Source: Dyadobacter pollutisoli
GTDB taxonomy: Bacteria > Bacteroidota > Bacteroidia > Cytophagales > Spirosomataceae
Reading direction: 5' to 3'
DNA: 64,000 bases
NCBI RefSeq assembly: GCF_026625565.1
Contig: NZ_CP112998.1
Span: 7,042,501 to 7,106,500, forward strand
The notes beneath the pieces are model-generated. The model saw only the letters and a program-made list of their open reading frames with translations. It was not told the DNA's origin and ran no database searches. The position numbers and the translations under genes were made by a program. Below are positions 16,512 to 27,600 of this stretch, in pieces (positions within the stretch are counted from its first letter, which is position 1; the number at the start of each line of letters is the position of its first letter).

Positions 16512-19436
16512 CTAATTTAACAATCCATCAAATGTAAGCGCTACGTAATACAAGCCACCCAATGTTGGGCCACCTGCGTATTGAATATAGTTTCTGTTGA
16601 AAATGTTGCTACCGCCCACTTTAACATTCGCCTTGATCTGAGGTACCTTATAAGTAACCTGAGCATCGACGGTGTGAATGGCCGGAACGGTTCCGTTGAC
16701 CAGCGGACTTTCCCAATTAAATTCTTGCTGCCATCTGTAAACGACACTGAACCCAAGATTTTTAACGATCTGACGATTCCCAAACTGAATGTTAGCAGTC
16801 CATTCCGGGGTGTTGAAACCGGTCACGAATATGTCAGTCGTCGCGTTAGACTTGATTTTATTAAAGCTGGTGTTACCCGAAACAGTGTAGTTTTTGTAAA
16901 AATTATAGGTCAGGCCCAATGCTGAACCGTAGTTGCGGTATTTGTTTTTTGCATTGGTATAAACACGGTAGCGATCCTGTCCTGCATCACGGTTTGCGTC
17001 CAACATGGCTAGTACCGCTGCGTCAGTGCCTACCGTCTGGCCTTTCGGAACGTCCACCTGAACTTGTCCGAGGAAACCGTCATAAGTATTGGTATAAGCA
17101 TCAAAGTCAAAAACCAATGTGTTGTCCAGGAAAACAGATTTGTAACCGAACTCATAGGAGTGAATTTGTTCCGGGCGACCCTTGTCCAGCTGTGCTTTGA
17201 CGAGCAAATTGCGGTTCGCCAGTGCCGCGTCGTTACGGCTTGCACCGGCAGCAACAGCCGCATTGACAGCCGCATTGAAAACAACACCGGACGCGCGGGT
17301 ATAGCTGTTGTCCAGATATCCCAAGCCCTCATTAATGTAAGTAAGACTGCCGACACGCTTCACACGACCATTGTTTACATAAGATAGCGCCTCGAACAAC
17401 CCGGGGAAACGATATCCTTGCTGATACGTAAAACGGAAGTTGTTGTTAGCGGTAGGGGAGAAAACAGCTGCCAAACGTGGTGTCAGTTTTGGGTCAAATT
17501 CAGGGTTGTAATCGTAGCGAAGCGACCCGAACAGTTTCAGTTTCTCCTTGAAAAGCACTTTGGTAACCTGCGCAAATGCACCGATTTTTTTGTAATTGAT
17601 CTTATCACCGTAAGTGCCGTCTTCCAGTTGCTTGCCACGGTCCGCGATAGGACGTGAGAAATCTACAAATGTGTTACCGTCGGGTGTAATCTGATAATCC
17701 CGCGCATCACCGCCGATCAGCAGGTCAAAATATTTGGTGTATTTGGATAAATCCCATTGTCCTTCAATGTGATACAAATGGCTTTTCTGAACCAATGCTG
17801 CTCCACCGGAAGCGGGAGCGTCAGGAATGGTCGACGATTTGATATCCCAGTTATTAATGCTGCGGATCAATGCTTTCTGATCTTCAAATGCTTTTGTACC
17901 CGGTACCGCACGTTTTGCATCGGCTGTTTCTCTCGCGAATTGGGTTGCTGCTGCGAGGTTAGCATCGGTTAATCCGCCGCCATTTTGCTCTGCATAAGTG
18001 TTCAAAGCTGTTTTGTAAGCTGCTCCCCAGGTGCTTCCGCTACCGCCGGTCGACAAATCCATGTTGTCGGCAAGCGGTTTTACATTAAATGAATCACCTG
18101 AGTTTTCCAGTGATATATAAGCTCTTACGAGGAAGTTACTTCCTTTCAGATCCACTTTATGGTTTTGAACGACCACATTGTCCAGCTGGATCTTGTTCCC
18201 TCTTTGAAAAACACCGTCCATTTTACCAACGCGGTAGCTGTAAGAAATTTCAGCCTGATCGCTTAACCGGTAATGAAGTGCCGCGTCGAATTTCATGTTA
18301 TCCACATTCGGGCTCACCAGGTCTTTTTCCCAGTATCCGGTACGGGCTACATTCAAGGTCTGATTGGCTTTTCCATTGATGGTCAATCCGCTCACCGAAA
18401 CCGTGTTGCTTCCTGCCAATACATCATCGCCGTATTTGTTCCAGCCATCAAAAGCAGCATTGTTAGCGCCATTGAGTGCAGGATAATTGGGGTTAGCACT
18501 TTTGAGATTGTTGGGGTTTTGGTCGAGTCTGGTGTCCGACAACCAGTCGGTACCTTTCATATACCCGAAATTCAGCTTGAATGCGAATTTGTTACTGAAT
18601 GCTTTTGCGTAACGTATAGCAGTTTCAGTTAAAATACTCGCGTCGCGGCCGGTGCCTCCCACGTGGTTTACACCGGTTTTTTGATACACACTCAAACCCT
18701 GATAAAAGAAAGGGCTTTTGGTCAAAAGGTTAGACATACCGTTAATGGCATTGAGACCATAAAGCGCAGACGCAGCACCGGGAGTAATTTCCACACTGGC
18801 AATGTCCAGCTCAGTAGGGCCAATGGCATTCCCCAATGGGACACCCAATGTAGCCGCCTGCATATCGATACCGTCCACCAACTGCATGAAGCGATAGTTA
18901 CTTGGAATGTTAAAACCGCGCGTATTGGGTATTTTGAAAGTAAGGCTGGAAGTGGTCATCTGAACACCCTTGACGTTTTCGAGCGCGTCGTAGAAGGACG
19001 GCGATGGAGAGTCACGGATGGCGCGGATATCGAGCTTAGCAATCGCTACGGGCGATTTAAGAATGCTTTCTTCCACTCTCGAAGCGGTCACCACGATCTC
19101 CTGGGCAAGCTGGGTTTGTGTTACGAGCTCAACATTGAGATTGGAGCCGGGACCGGTAACTTCAAACTCCTGCGTTTGAAAACCGACGCTTGATATGGTC
19201 AATGTAAAAGGATATTTCGCTTTGGATCTTAACTTAAAGCCGCCGTCGGACTCGGTAGTGGTTCCCGCAACGGTTCCTTTGATGACTACGCTGACTCCTG
19301 GAAGCGCTGTTTTGTCGGTTTTATCAACGATTTTACCAGATATTTCAATGAAGTTGTTGCCCTGTGCAAGTGATAGAAATGGGAGAAATAACAGGGAAAA
19401 TAGAGCTAGCTTTTTGGCTAGGTACGCGGTTTTCAT
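16512..19436 (-). CDS. TonB-dependent receptor with carboxypeptidase-regulatory-like N-domain
   Basis: A 974-residue outer-membrane transporter. It has a signal peptide of about 25 residues (cut after LSLAQ), then a CarboxypepD_reg-like domain (GKIVDKTDKTALPGVSVVIKG), a plug domain starting at EIVVTASRVEESILKSP, and a long beta-barrel ending in the aromatic LYYVALTFDGLLN. There is no adjacent SusD, so it is not a classical starch-utilisation pair. The plug motif FNIPSNYRFMQLVDGID and overall shape recall receptors for siderophores, vitamins or small molecules, but the substrate cannot be told from sequence. It is transcribed alone, with a terminator downstream. Confidence 0.88.
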   Translation of the reverse strand: MKTAYLAKKLALFSLLFLPFLSLAQGNNFIEISGKIVDKTDKTALPGVSVVIKGTVAGTTTESDGGFKLRSKAKYPFTLTISSVGFQTQEFEVTGPGSNLNVELVTQTQLAQEIVVTASRVEESILKSPVAIAKLDIRAIRDSPSPSFYDALENVKGVQMTTSSLTFKIPNTRGFNIPSNYRFMQLVDGIDMQAATLGVPLGNAIGPTELDIASVEITPGAASALYGLNAINGMSNLLTKSPFFYQGLSVYQKTGVNHVGGTGRDASILTETAIRYAKAFSNKFAFKLNFGYMKGTDWLSDTRLDQNPNNLKSANPNYPALNGANNAAFDGWNKYGDDVLAGSNTVSVSGLTINGKANQTLNVARTGYWEKDLVSPNVDNMKFDAALHYRLSDQAEISYSYRVGKMDGVFQRGNKIQLDNVVVQNHKVDLKGSNFLVRAYISLENSGDSFNVKPLADNMDLSTGGSGSTWGAAYKTALNTYAEQNGGGLTDANLAAATQFARETADAKRAVPGTKAFEDQKALIRSINNWDIKSSTIPDAPASGGAALVQKSHLYHIEGQWDLSKYTKYFDLLIGGDARDYQITPDGNTFVDFSRPIADRGKQLEDGTYGDKINYKKIGAFAQVTKVLFKEKLKLFGSLRYDYNPEFDPKLTPRLAAVFSPTANNNFRFTYQQGYRFPGLFEALSYVNNGRVKRVGSLTYINEGLGYLDNSYTRASGVVFNAAVNAAVAAGASRNDAALANRNLLVKAQLDKGRPEQIHSYEFGYKSVFLDNTLVFDFDAYTNTYDGFLGQVQVDVPKGQTVGTDAAVLAMLDANRDAGQDRYRVYTNAKNKYRNYGSALGLTYNFYKNYTVSGNTSFNKIKSNATTDIFVTGFNTPEWTANIQFGNRQIVKNLGFSVVYRWQQEFNWESPLVNGTVPAIHTVDAQVTYKVPQIKANVKVGGSNIFNRNYIQYAGGPTLGGLYYVALTFDGLLN

Positions 19437-19555
19437 AAACTAGTGCAATTGGTTGGTGTTTACCTATAAATCTATCGATTTAGTAGACAAATGTAGTGGT
19501 GTTTTTTATACCATCAAATTTTTCTGAAATATCTGTTGATATTTATTCGTCAATA

Positions 19556-19577
19556 CCCTCCTACACGCTGAGGAGGG
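19556..19577. other. Small hairpin upstream of the TonB receptor
   Basis: CCCTCCT and AGGAGGG form a 7-bp perfect stem around an 8-base loop. A T-rich run follows only on the plus side, where no gene ends, so it is not an obvious terminator. It lies about 120 bp upstream of the receptor start and could be a leader or operator element. Confidence 0.35.
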
Positions 19578-19623
19578 CGATTTTATTTTAATGTTGTCAA
19601 ACGCGAAATAGCATTAAAAAAAG

Positions 19624-19651
19624 AAAACCCCTGGTTTTGGCCAAGGGTTTC
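19624..19651 (-). terminator. Terminator of mqo
   Basis: On the minus strand a stem beginning GAAACCCTTGG pairs with the CCAGGGGTTTTC arm, with one mismatch, and is followed by a run of seven T. It starts 22 bp after the mqo stop codon. Confidence 0.75.
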
Positions 19652-19673
19652 ACTTTAAAATATGATTTATCGA

Positions 19674-21200
19674 CTATGCCGTCAGTTCTTCTTCCAGGTG
19701 TGAAGCATTCAATTGCAAGACTTCTGTCGTTCTCGCTCTGGTTATGGCAGCAAAATTCGCATCAGTAGCAAGAGACCTGCCAAACGAAGGGATGATCTTT
19801 TTAAACTGAGCCTGCCATTCAGGAGATTTGGCATCTTTGAAACAACGCTGAATGAGGTCAAGCATAATAGAAACCGAAGTGGAAGCACCCGGAGAAGCGC
19901 CAAGCAATGCAGCCAGAGAACCGTCAGAAGCAGTAACCATCTCTGTTCCGAATTCAAGGACACCGCCTTCCTTCTTATCTTTTTTAATGACCTGCACCCG
20001 CTGACCGGCTTTTTCAAGATCCCAGTCTTCCAAACGTGCGTCGGGCAGGTAATCCTTCAATGCCTCCAAACGATCCTGCGGCGATTGCCTTACCTGATCA
20101 ATCAGGTATTTGGTCAGTGGAATATTATGTATCCCGGCCGCCAGCATTGGTTTGATGTTATTCAACTTAATCGAAAGAGGCAGATCCAGGTAAGAACCAT
20201 TTTTAAGGAACTTGGTAGAAAAACCAGCATATGGCCCAAAAAGTAGTGCTTTTTTGCCATCGATCATCCGGGTATCCAGGTGAGGGACTGACATTGGCGG
20301 TGAGCCGACGGAAGCTTTGCCGTACACTTTTGCCTGGTGTTTTTCAACGATTTCAGGTTTGTTGCACACAAGCCATTGACCACTCACGGGAAACCCTCCG
20401 AAGCCTTTACCCTCCGGAATGCCCGACTTTTCAAGCAGCGGCAACGAACCGCCCCCAGCACCTATGAATACAAACCAGGTTTGTATTTTACGACTTTTTC
20501 CGGTTTCGCGGTCTTTCACATCAATGGTCCATGCTCCCTCGCGGTTCCGTTTGAGGTCGTCGACTTCGTGGTTGAGGTACAGATTGACACCTTCCTGTTT
20601 TTCAAGAAAGTCGAACATAGACCTTGTCAGCGTACCGAAATTGACGTCGGTACCAAGCTCCATTCTGGTAGCAGCTACTTTTTCGTCCGGGTTTCTGCCA
20701 TTCATGACCAGGGGAATCCAGCTGCTGATCTCATTTTTGTCCTCGGTATATTCCATACCCCGGAAAAGATGATGGCGGGTCAATGCTGTGAAACGTTTGT
20801 GTAGATAATCAACATTTTCACTTCCCCACACGAAGCTCATGTGTGGAATATTGTGGATAAATGTATCAGGTTCAACGATCCCGTTTTCGACGAGGTACGC
20901 CCAGAACTCTTTGGAAACTTCAAAGGACTCGGCAATTTTAATGGCTTTTTTAGTCTCAACCGACCCGTCTTCGAGTTGGGGAGTATAGTTGAGTTCACAA
21001 AAGGCAGAATGTCCTGTTCCGGCATTGTTCCATGCATCAGAACTTTCAGCAGTCACACGGTCCAGGCGCTCGAAAATGGAAATTGAAATAGAAGGACTTA
21101 ATTTTTTGAGCAATACCCCGAGGGTAGCGCTCATGATACCGGCCCCAATCAAAACTACATCAGGGGAGCTCGTTTTTGAAGACTTTTTGGTATTCATCAC
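19674..21200 (-). CDS. mqo: Malate:quinone oxidoreductase
   Basis: A 508-residue peripheral membrane flavoprotein that oxidises malate to oxaloacetate and reduces the quinone pool, an alternative to NAD malate dehydrogenase in the TCA cycle. The FAD-binding site is at the N-terminus (VVLIGAGIMSATLG near residue 16). Family blocks are ESSDAWNNAGTGHSAFCELNYTP, FVFIGAGGGSLPLLEKSGIPEG and TASDGSLAALLGASPGAS. The length matches the family. It has its own terminator at 19624 and a long upstream region shared with the divergent C25 peptidase gene. Confidence 0.96.
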   Translation of the reverse strand: MMNTKKSSKTSSPDVVLIGAGIMSATLGVLLKKLSPSISISIFERLDRVTAESSDAWNNAGTGHSAFCELNYTPQLEDGSVETKKAIKIAESFEVSKEFWAYLVENGIVEPDTFIHNIPHMSFVWGSENVDYLHKRFTALTRHHLFRGMEYTEDKNEISSWIPLVMNGRNPDEKVAATRMELGTDVNFGTLTRSMFDFLEKQEGVNLYLNHEVDDLKRNREGAWTIDVKDRETGKSRKIQTWFVFIGAGGGSLPLLEKSGIPEGKGFGGFPVSGQWLVCNKPEIVEKHQAKVYGKASVGSPPMSVPHLDTRMIDGKKALLFGPYAGFSTKFLKNGSYLDLPLSIKLNNIKPMLAAGIHNIPLTKYLIDQVRQSPQDRLEALKDYLPDARLEDWDLEKAGQRVQVIKKDKKEGGVLEFGTEMVTASDGSLAALLGASPGASTSVSIMLDLIQRCFKDAKSPEWQAQFKKIIPSFGRSLATDANFAAITRARTTEVLQLNASHLEEELTA

Positions 21201-21586
21201 GAAAAAAGTAAATATGTTACAAAGGGCCTAGGCCCGGAAAAATACAAAATGCAATAGGATAACAACGATCCTAACACTATTTGTTTCGAAAATAGTATAA
21301 TTTAAAAAATAAAAGTTATGACTAGTTACAAGTTCTTGATAGGGGGCAATTAAAACTTTTTTAGTTGCAATTGTGAGACGCGATTCTCGTAATCAAATGC
21401 TTAGTTGGTTATCTTTATGTTGGCTCTTTTAAAATGACAAATCAATTGCCAGGCTAACGAATTTATTGATAACTTTGATATCCAGGTACTTAAAAGTTAC
21501 TTTTATCGTTGAATTTCTACGCCGCGCAGTGCTGAATAAAATATTATTATAGCTTAATTTAATTACACATTACTAAATAGACAATT
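21201..21586. other. 386-bp divergent intergenic region
   Basis: This AT-rich region separates mqo (minus) from the first C25 peptidase (plus). The only clear signal I see is the plus-strand promoter at 21446-21477. I found no ORF with a recognisable product, no RNA-gene structure and no convincing minus-strand promoter for mqo. Confidence 0.6.
21446..21477 (+). promoter_or_regulatory. Promoter of the first C25 peptidase
   Basis: A TTG at 21446 lies about 20 bp from an exact -7 match, TAACTTTG, at 21470-21477. Transcription would start near 21485, leaving a leader of roughly 100 bases before the ATG at 21587. Confidence 0.5.
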
Positions 21587-24500
21587 ATGAACAAAAGTAT
21601 TTCTACTCATTTGTTTTTTCTTCTAATCCTTCTCTCTCTAAATTCTATGTCCCAGGTTCCATGGAAAGGAACCTATGGAAATGGCTGGCTGGTTAGCGGT
21701 AAAAAATATGTAAGGTTAGCAATAACCGTGAAAGGGATTCAGCAAGTGAATTTTTCGGATTTGCCTGTTGAGTTTACGGCTCAAACAATTGATCATGAAT
21801 ATCTGCAACTTTGGCATCGGGGAGTACAGGTGGATATTTTATCTTCCGATGCAAGCAAGATTATTTTTTATGCAGAACCCAATGATGGGAAATTTGATGA
21901 ATTGCTTTGCAGACCGTACGCAAATGAACCTGGTATCACGTCCAGGATGAATCCGTACGTAAGTTTATTTTCTGACGAGGGGGCTTATTTTTTGGTACTT
22001 GGCACCGACAAGGGTTTAAGAGCCAACCCCATAAATTCGGGTAGTGTCGCCAATCCACCGGTCGCAGCAGAGGCGTACCATTTAAATACTGATATTACTA
22101 CCTATAAAACGGATTTTTCGCAGAGCAACTCAATTTTCATTTATCCAACTTATCTGAATAGCTTCTACGAATACGGAAAGACGTTGACTGGTACGCGCAG
22201 ATTTGGCAATACTCTGGTCAGTGGCTTTGCACTTAATGTCAAGAAACTAAACGCAGCCGCAGCAACAGTCAAGCCTAAAGTGAAGGTGCTATTGCATAGC
22301 CGAAGTAATCAGCGGTCACGTGATATACGCATAAGTGTTGGCCCAGACGCCGGTAATTTACGTCAGGCGGGGTCTGTTAATATCGCGCCTTTTAGACCGA
22401 AGGAATTTGAATTTGAGCTACAATTGAATGGAAGCCTGGTTGGTGACATTGATGCGAACGGAGTGGGAACGCTGGCATTTCAGTCAAACGATAATTCAGA
22501 CGGTAGTGATATTTTCTCAGTGTCCTATTATACTGTGACTTATCCTCAGGATTTTGATATGCAAGGTGGAAATTTCTATATTTTTAACATTCCTCCCACT
22601 GCACAATCAGCTTCACGGATTAACTTGGCGGGCCTACCGGGTGCAGGTACACTTCAACTTTTTGACATTTCTGACGCGGACCATCCAAAGGCTATTACAA
22701 ATGCCTCAGCAGCCAGTTTTGCGATTCCCAGGACAAGTAATGCTACTTTCAATCTTCTGGCAACCACGGTTACTAATGTAGTAGCTGGCTCACAGATGTC
22801 AATGTTTACATTTAGTCCAATAGTACCAGCGAATTATGACTACCTGATCATTACAACTGAAGGCTTATTTACTGCAGCACAAAACTATGCTACCTACCGG
22901 GCCGGAACTATTAATCCGATAACGAAGCAATCATTTAAACCGCTTGTTTTAAAGATCAAGGACGTTTACAATCAGTTTAACTATGGTGAGCCAAGCGCGG
23001 TAGCTGTACGCCGATGTGTGGATTTTTTACTATCTGACGGAAAGAGGGCAAACAAGTTTTTGTTTTTGATTGGAAATGCAACAACGTATAATTTAGGGAC
23101 GAAAAATCTGGATAATGAAGTGCCCTCTATTGGCTACCCTGGCTCTGATTTGCTTTTGGTTTCGGGCCTTGGAGGGGAAACCAATCAGGATATCCCTGCC
23201 ATTCCGCACGGAAGGCTGCCTACCAGTGATCCGGTTAAGGCTGCTGCATATCTGCTCAAAGTACAGGAATATGAAAATTTGAACAATCCAGTGGGAATAG
23301 GGTATCGCAAAAACGTAATTCATGTAGCTGGTGGAAAAACAGCCAGTGAAATAAATACCTTCAGTGCTAATCTTCTTAACGCAGCAAACGATTTTGCGGC
23401 GAATAGTCCATTTACTGGGGACGTATTCGCCTTCAATAAGGATTTGAACAATCCTTGTCCTGCACCAGTAGCGACTGGATTTACTGATTGTCAAACATGG
23501 GCTGATCCTGGTATCATTACCAAGGTAAATGAAGGGGCAGGTGCATTAACCTATTATGGACACGGCAATCCAAGGGTAACGGACTATTTTTATGGCTATG
23601 TGTCCGACAATGGCAGAGGATATACAGACAATGGAAAGTATTCTACCTTGTTTTTTTACGGCTGTGATGTGAATAATGTTTTTCGGGGGTTTAATGAAAC
23701 TGTCAGTACACTGCTAACTAACAATCAGAGGCGCCCTTTTACTGTTGACTGGTTATTGACGCCAAATCGGGGATCGGTTGTGGTGCTCGGTAACACCTGG
23801 GAGGCATATGAATCTATTTTAACTCCGGCTTTGGATAAAGAATATTCAAAAGTGTTTACTGCGGATCATGTTAGGAAGCCGATCGGAACGATTCTGAAGG
23901 AGACTGTGGCTGAGAGTATTGGGGCTCTGCCCAATGTCAATCCGGATATACCGAACTACAACTATAATTTTGTTCAAGCCAACCTTCATCAGACTTTGAT
24001 ACTGGGGGATCCTGCCATTATACCTTTACTTACGACAGACCCTGCTTTGCCTGTTGAGCTGGTGTCGTTTACTGCAAAAGCGCTCGACAAACATAAAGTG
24101 GAAGTTAAGTGGACAACCGCGAGGGAAAAGAACAATAGTCACTTTATTGTTGAAAGAAGCGAAGATGCCAAAACGTTTGAGGCAATTGGAGTAATTGATG
24201 GTGCCGGAGACAATGAAGGGAATAAAAACTATATTTTTTATGACAATAACCCTTTGTCTGGCCTTAGTTATTATAGACTCGCGCAAGTGGATGCGCCATC
24301 TAATCCAGGGCCAGGTGTTGAAGGTGCAAGAACAAATTTCAGAATGGTCTCTGTTGAGATTGAAAACTCGGAAGCTGTGGTAGTATCTCCAAATCCAAGC
24401 CCATCTACGTTTAGAATTCAACTTGATCCTAAAATGAGCATTCAGAGCTGGAATTTATTGGATGGAAAAGGAAGAATCCTACAAGCCAAAGGTACCGGAT

Positions 24501-24598
24501 ATTCAGTAGACCTTACCGGTTATCCAAGTGGGGTATACTTTATGGAAATAGCTACAGACAAAGGAGATATATTTAAAAGAAAACTCGTAAAGAAGTAA
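21587..24598 (+). CDS. C25 (gingipain-like) peptidase with T9SS sorting domain, PorU2-like
   Basis: A 1003-residue secreted cysteine peptidase of family C25, the family of gingipains and of the T9SS sortase PorU. A signal peptide (about 23 residues) is followed by a beta-rich prodomain, then the caspase-like catalytic domain with the dyad His659 (TYYGHGNPRV) and Cys693 (FFYGCDVNNVF). The LGDPA motif after it is typical of C25. Residues about 820-920 form a beta-sandwich (LPVELVSFTAKALDKHKVEVKW), and the protein ends in a type A sorting domain (VVSPNPSPSTF, GVYFMEIATDKG). PorU lacks such a terminal domain layout, so this is a cargo peptidase or a second sortase (PorU2) rather than PorU itself. 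Confidence 0.82.
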   Translation: MNKSISTHLFFLLILLSLNSMSQVPWKGTYGNGWLVSGKKYVRLAITVKGIQQVNFSDLPVEFTAQTIDHEYLQLWHRGVQVDILSSDASKIIFYAEPNDGKFDELLCRPYANEPGITSRMNPYVSLFSDEGAYFLVLGTDKGLRANPINSGSVANPPVAAEAYHLNTDITTYKTDFSQSNSIFIYPTYLNSFYEYGKTLTGTRRFGNTLVSGFALNVKKLNAAAATVKPKVKVLLHSRSNQRSRDIRISVGPDAGNLRQAGSVNIAPFRPKEFEFELQLNGSLVGDIDANGVGTLAFQSNDNSDGSDIFSVSYYTVTYPQDFDMQGGNFYIFNIPPTAQSASRINLAGLPGAGTLQLFDISDADHPKAITNASAASFAIPRTSNATFNLLATTVTNVVAGSQMSMFTFSPIVPANYDYLIITTEGLFTAAQNYATYRAGTINPITKQSFKPLVLKIKDVYNQFNYGEPSAVAVRRCVDFLLSDGKRANKFLFLIGNATTYNLGTKNLDNEVPSIGYPGSDLLLVSGLGGETNQDIPAIPHGRLPTSDPVKAAAYLLKVQEYENLNNPVGIGYRKNVIHVAGGKTASEINTFSANLLNAANDFAANSPFTGDVFAFNKDLNNPCPAPVATGFTDCQTWADPGIITKVNEGAGALTYYGHGNPRVTDYFYGYVSDNGRGYTDNGKYSTLFFYGCDVNNVFRGFNETVSTLLTNNQRRPFTVDWLLTPNRGSVVVLGNTWEAYESILTPALDKEYSKVFTADHVRKPIGTILKETVAESIGALPNVNPDIPNYNYNFVQANLHQTLILGDPAIIPLLTTDPALPVELVSFTAKALDKHKVEVKWTTAREKNNSHFIVERSEDAKTFEAIGVIDGAGDNEGNKNYIFYDNNPLSGLSYYRLAQVDAPSNPGPGVEGARTNFRMVSVEIENSEAVVVSPNPSPSTFRIQLDPKMSIQSWNLLDGKGRILQAKGTGYSVDLTGYPSGVYFMEIATDKGDIFKRKLVKK

Positions 24599-24617
24599 GT
24601 TCGATTCGAAAAAGTAA

Positions 24618-24653
24618 CGTCAAGATCGTGAATTCAGTTTTACGATCTTGACG
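24618..24653 (+). terminator. Hairpin between the two C25 genes
   Basis: A perfect 12-bp stem CGTCAAGATCGT/ACGATCTTGACG with a 12-base loop lies 20 bp past the first stop. Only a short T run (CTTTATA) follows, so termination may be partial and allow read-through into the second gene, which starts 18 bp further on. Confidence 0.6.
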
Positions 24654-24670
24654 CTTTATAACCAACTCAT

Positions 24671-27600
24671 ATGAGAATGCAAACACGCACGATCGTTATT
24701 CAGGTCATTCTTTTTTTTAACCTGCTCTGGTCAATTGGCATCAGTGCCCAGGACACAACCACCTATTCCAATGGTTGGATTGATTTTAACCAGAAGAAGT
24801 ATATCAAAGTTATAGTCAATAAAAAGGGTATTCACAAGATTCCATTCGCCTCCCTCCCGACAGATTTTCCATTAACAAGTCCGGAAAAGCTTCAACTTTT
24901 CCACAGAGGAAAGGAAGTAGCGATCATTGCGACAGATAATCAGGGAATTACATTTTACGGAGTCCCAAATGATGGGAGTTCCGATTCGCTGTTGTATAGG
25001 CCAATGAGTTCGAGGTTAAATCCTTATTCGAGTATTTATAGCACCCAGGGAGTGTATTTTCTCACGAGCGGAACAAATAATGGAAAACGTGCAACGAGAC
25101 AAATTTTTGAAGACACAGGAAATGTAGGATATAGTTTTCACACACAGTCTGACGTTCTGGCGAATACTAAAGAATACTCTCACAGTACCGCCATTTACAT
25201 CGAACCCGACTTCTTAAATAGTTTCTTTGAGAATGGTGCTAGTAAGACCGGGGCAAGACTTTTGGGCGATACGCTATTTACTTACATCTATCAATTAAAA
25301 AAGGTTAGTAAGAGTAGCTCTTTAAAACCTAAGATGAGAATTCTTCTTCATGGGAGAAGTAATAATTCTCGGGATATTGAATTGTATATTGGAAAAGATG
25401 CGGCAAGTCTGCGAAAGGTAAACTCAGTAAGAGTAAATAAATTTATCGGACAGCTTGCGGAGTTTGAAATCGAGAAGACTGATATCGCGGCCAACGAAAG
25501 CTTTGTATTTGCTGTCAAGTCGTTGAACACGTTGAACGAGGAGAGATTTTCCATCGGCTTTACTGAAATTACCTATTCACAGGATGTCTTAATGAATGGA
25601 GAGACGTCAAAAGCCTTTACTTTTCTCTCCGATATTAGTGGCCCAAAAAAAGTATTGCTGCCAGACATTAAGAGTGAGGCTGCGGTTTACGATATTTCAA
25701 ACCAGGATGAGCCAAAAATTATATCAGTTAAATCCGGTCAGTTTTTAATTCAGGGAGTAAAAGGCAAGAAGTCAACCATCTTTGTCTCTGAGAATGTAGA
25801 AACGATAAAGAAAACTGAAATTCTCACAACAGATTTTCAGAAAATGACACCTGCTTCTGCGAACTATATAATAATCACCAACGATCTCTTATTCGAAGAC
25901 GCTAAGAAGTATGCTGCCTACCGTTCGTCGAACTTAGGTGGTGGGTATAAGACTTTCGTTGTAAATATAAAAGACCTTTATAACCAGTTCAACTATGGAG
26001 AGACTAGCCCGTTGGCTATCCGGAGGTTTGTCGAATTTATGATTTCAGATGGAAATAAGGACAAGTATCTGTTCCTGTTCGGAAAGTCCATCACTTTTGT
26101 GGAAAGAATGCAGCCGGAATTGGCAGGAGATATTCCCGCAATTGGATACCCTGGATCCGATGTGCTGCTAATAGCGGGGCTTGGGGGTGAGAAGACAGAC
26201 GTGCCTGTAATACCAGTTGGCAGGTTAAGCGCTGTGACCAGTCAGCATGCAAAAAATTACTTGGAAAAAGTAATGGACTACGAGCAAAACGTTTCAGATG
26301 AGTATGGCTGGAAAAAAAAGGTGCTACACATCAATGGAGGAAAGACTAGCAGCGAAATAAATAGCTTCAAAGATTTTCTGTCATCGTTGGTGCCCGGCAT
26401 TGAAAAGGGTACACTCGGAGGATTGGTCACATCTTTTGTTAAGCAAGGCTTGGATCCAACAGAGCAAGTAAATATTACACCGCAGGTGAATGAAGGGGTA
26501 GGCATGATTTCATATATTGGCCACGGTGCTCAATACATTACTGATCTTAACTTTGGATATGCTTCTGTTGCGGATAGGGGTTATAAAAACTATGCAAAAT
26601 ATCCTTTGATGTATTTTAATGGATGTGGTGTAGGTAACATATTCAATGCAAGACTTAATCCAAACCTTTCTGCCACTGATAAAATCCCACTTTCGCTTGA
26701 CTGGGTTGTGGCAGAGAAAAAAGGAGCTATTGCCGTTATTGCGAATTCATTTAATAGTTATTTAAGCCCTACAGTTCGCTATCTGGATGCTTTGTACAAG
26801 GAAATGTTCGTAAATGTTGATTCGGAAAAGTTACCGATTGGGAAGATTCAAAGGAATACCATTAAGGCAATTCTGAGTGAGCCGAGCAATTATATGGATG
26901 TAGCTAACATTCATCAATCGGTATTGCAGGGAGACCCTGCATTGCATTTGATCAGAGTCGATAAACCAGATTACGCTGTGGATCCGGAAGAGAGTATATT
27001 ATTGTATTCGAAATCAAATAATATACCCATCGGAAGTTCGGACAGTGTAAGGGTAGCGATTACATTATTTAACAACGGCAAATACAACAAAGCAGATAAA
27101 CTGCCAGTGGACATTAACGTTTTCTTTAAAAATGGCACAAAATCTACCATCTCACTCAACGTCGAGGCCATTCCCTTTGCAGACACTGTTTATTCTTCTA
27201 TTCCACTTAACAATCGACAAATACAGCGATTAGAAGTACTGGTTGATCCCAAGTCGACTCTTTTAGAACTCACAAAAAGCAATAATGAAGCAGAGTTGAT
27301 TGTAGACTGGGAGGTAGCGCAAAGCAAATATTTATATCCATCGGAAAGTGCTAAGGATATCGTTGCACCCATTTTGGATGTATCCTTCGACAGCCGTCTT
27401 GTCAAAAACAATGCTGTCGTTCAATCTGATCCGTTGATTGCTTTTATAGTAACGGATGACCGAATTGTTAATGCGGATACGTCATATTTGAATATTTATT
27501 TAAAACGGTGCCAAGATGAGAAGTGCGATTATGAGAAATTGATTTATCGGAACAATAGCGAGGTTGAAATAGAGCAATTATCAAATCACTCGTTTCAACT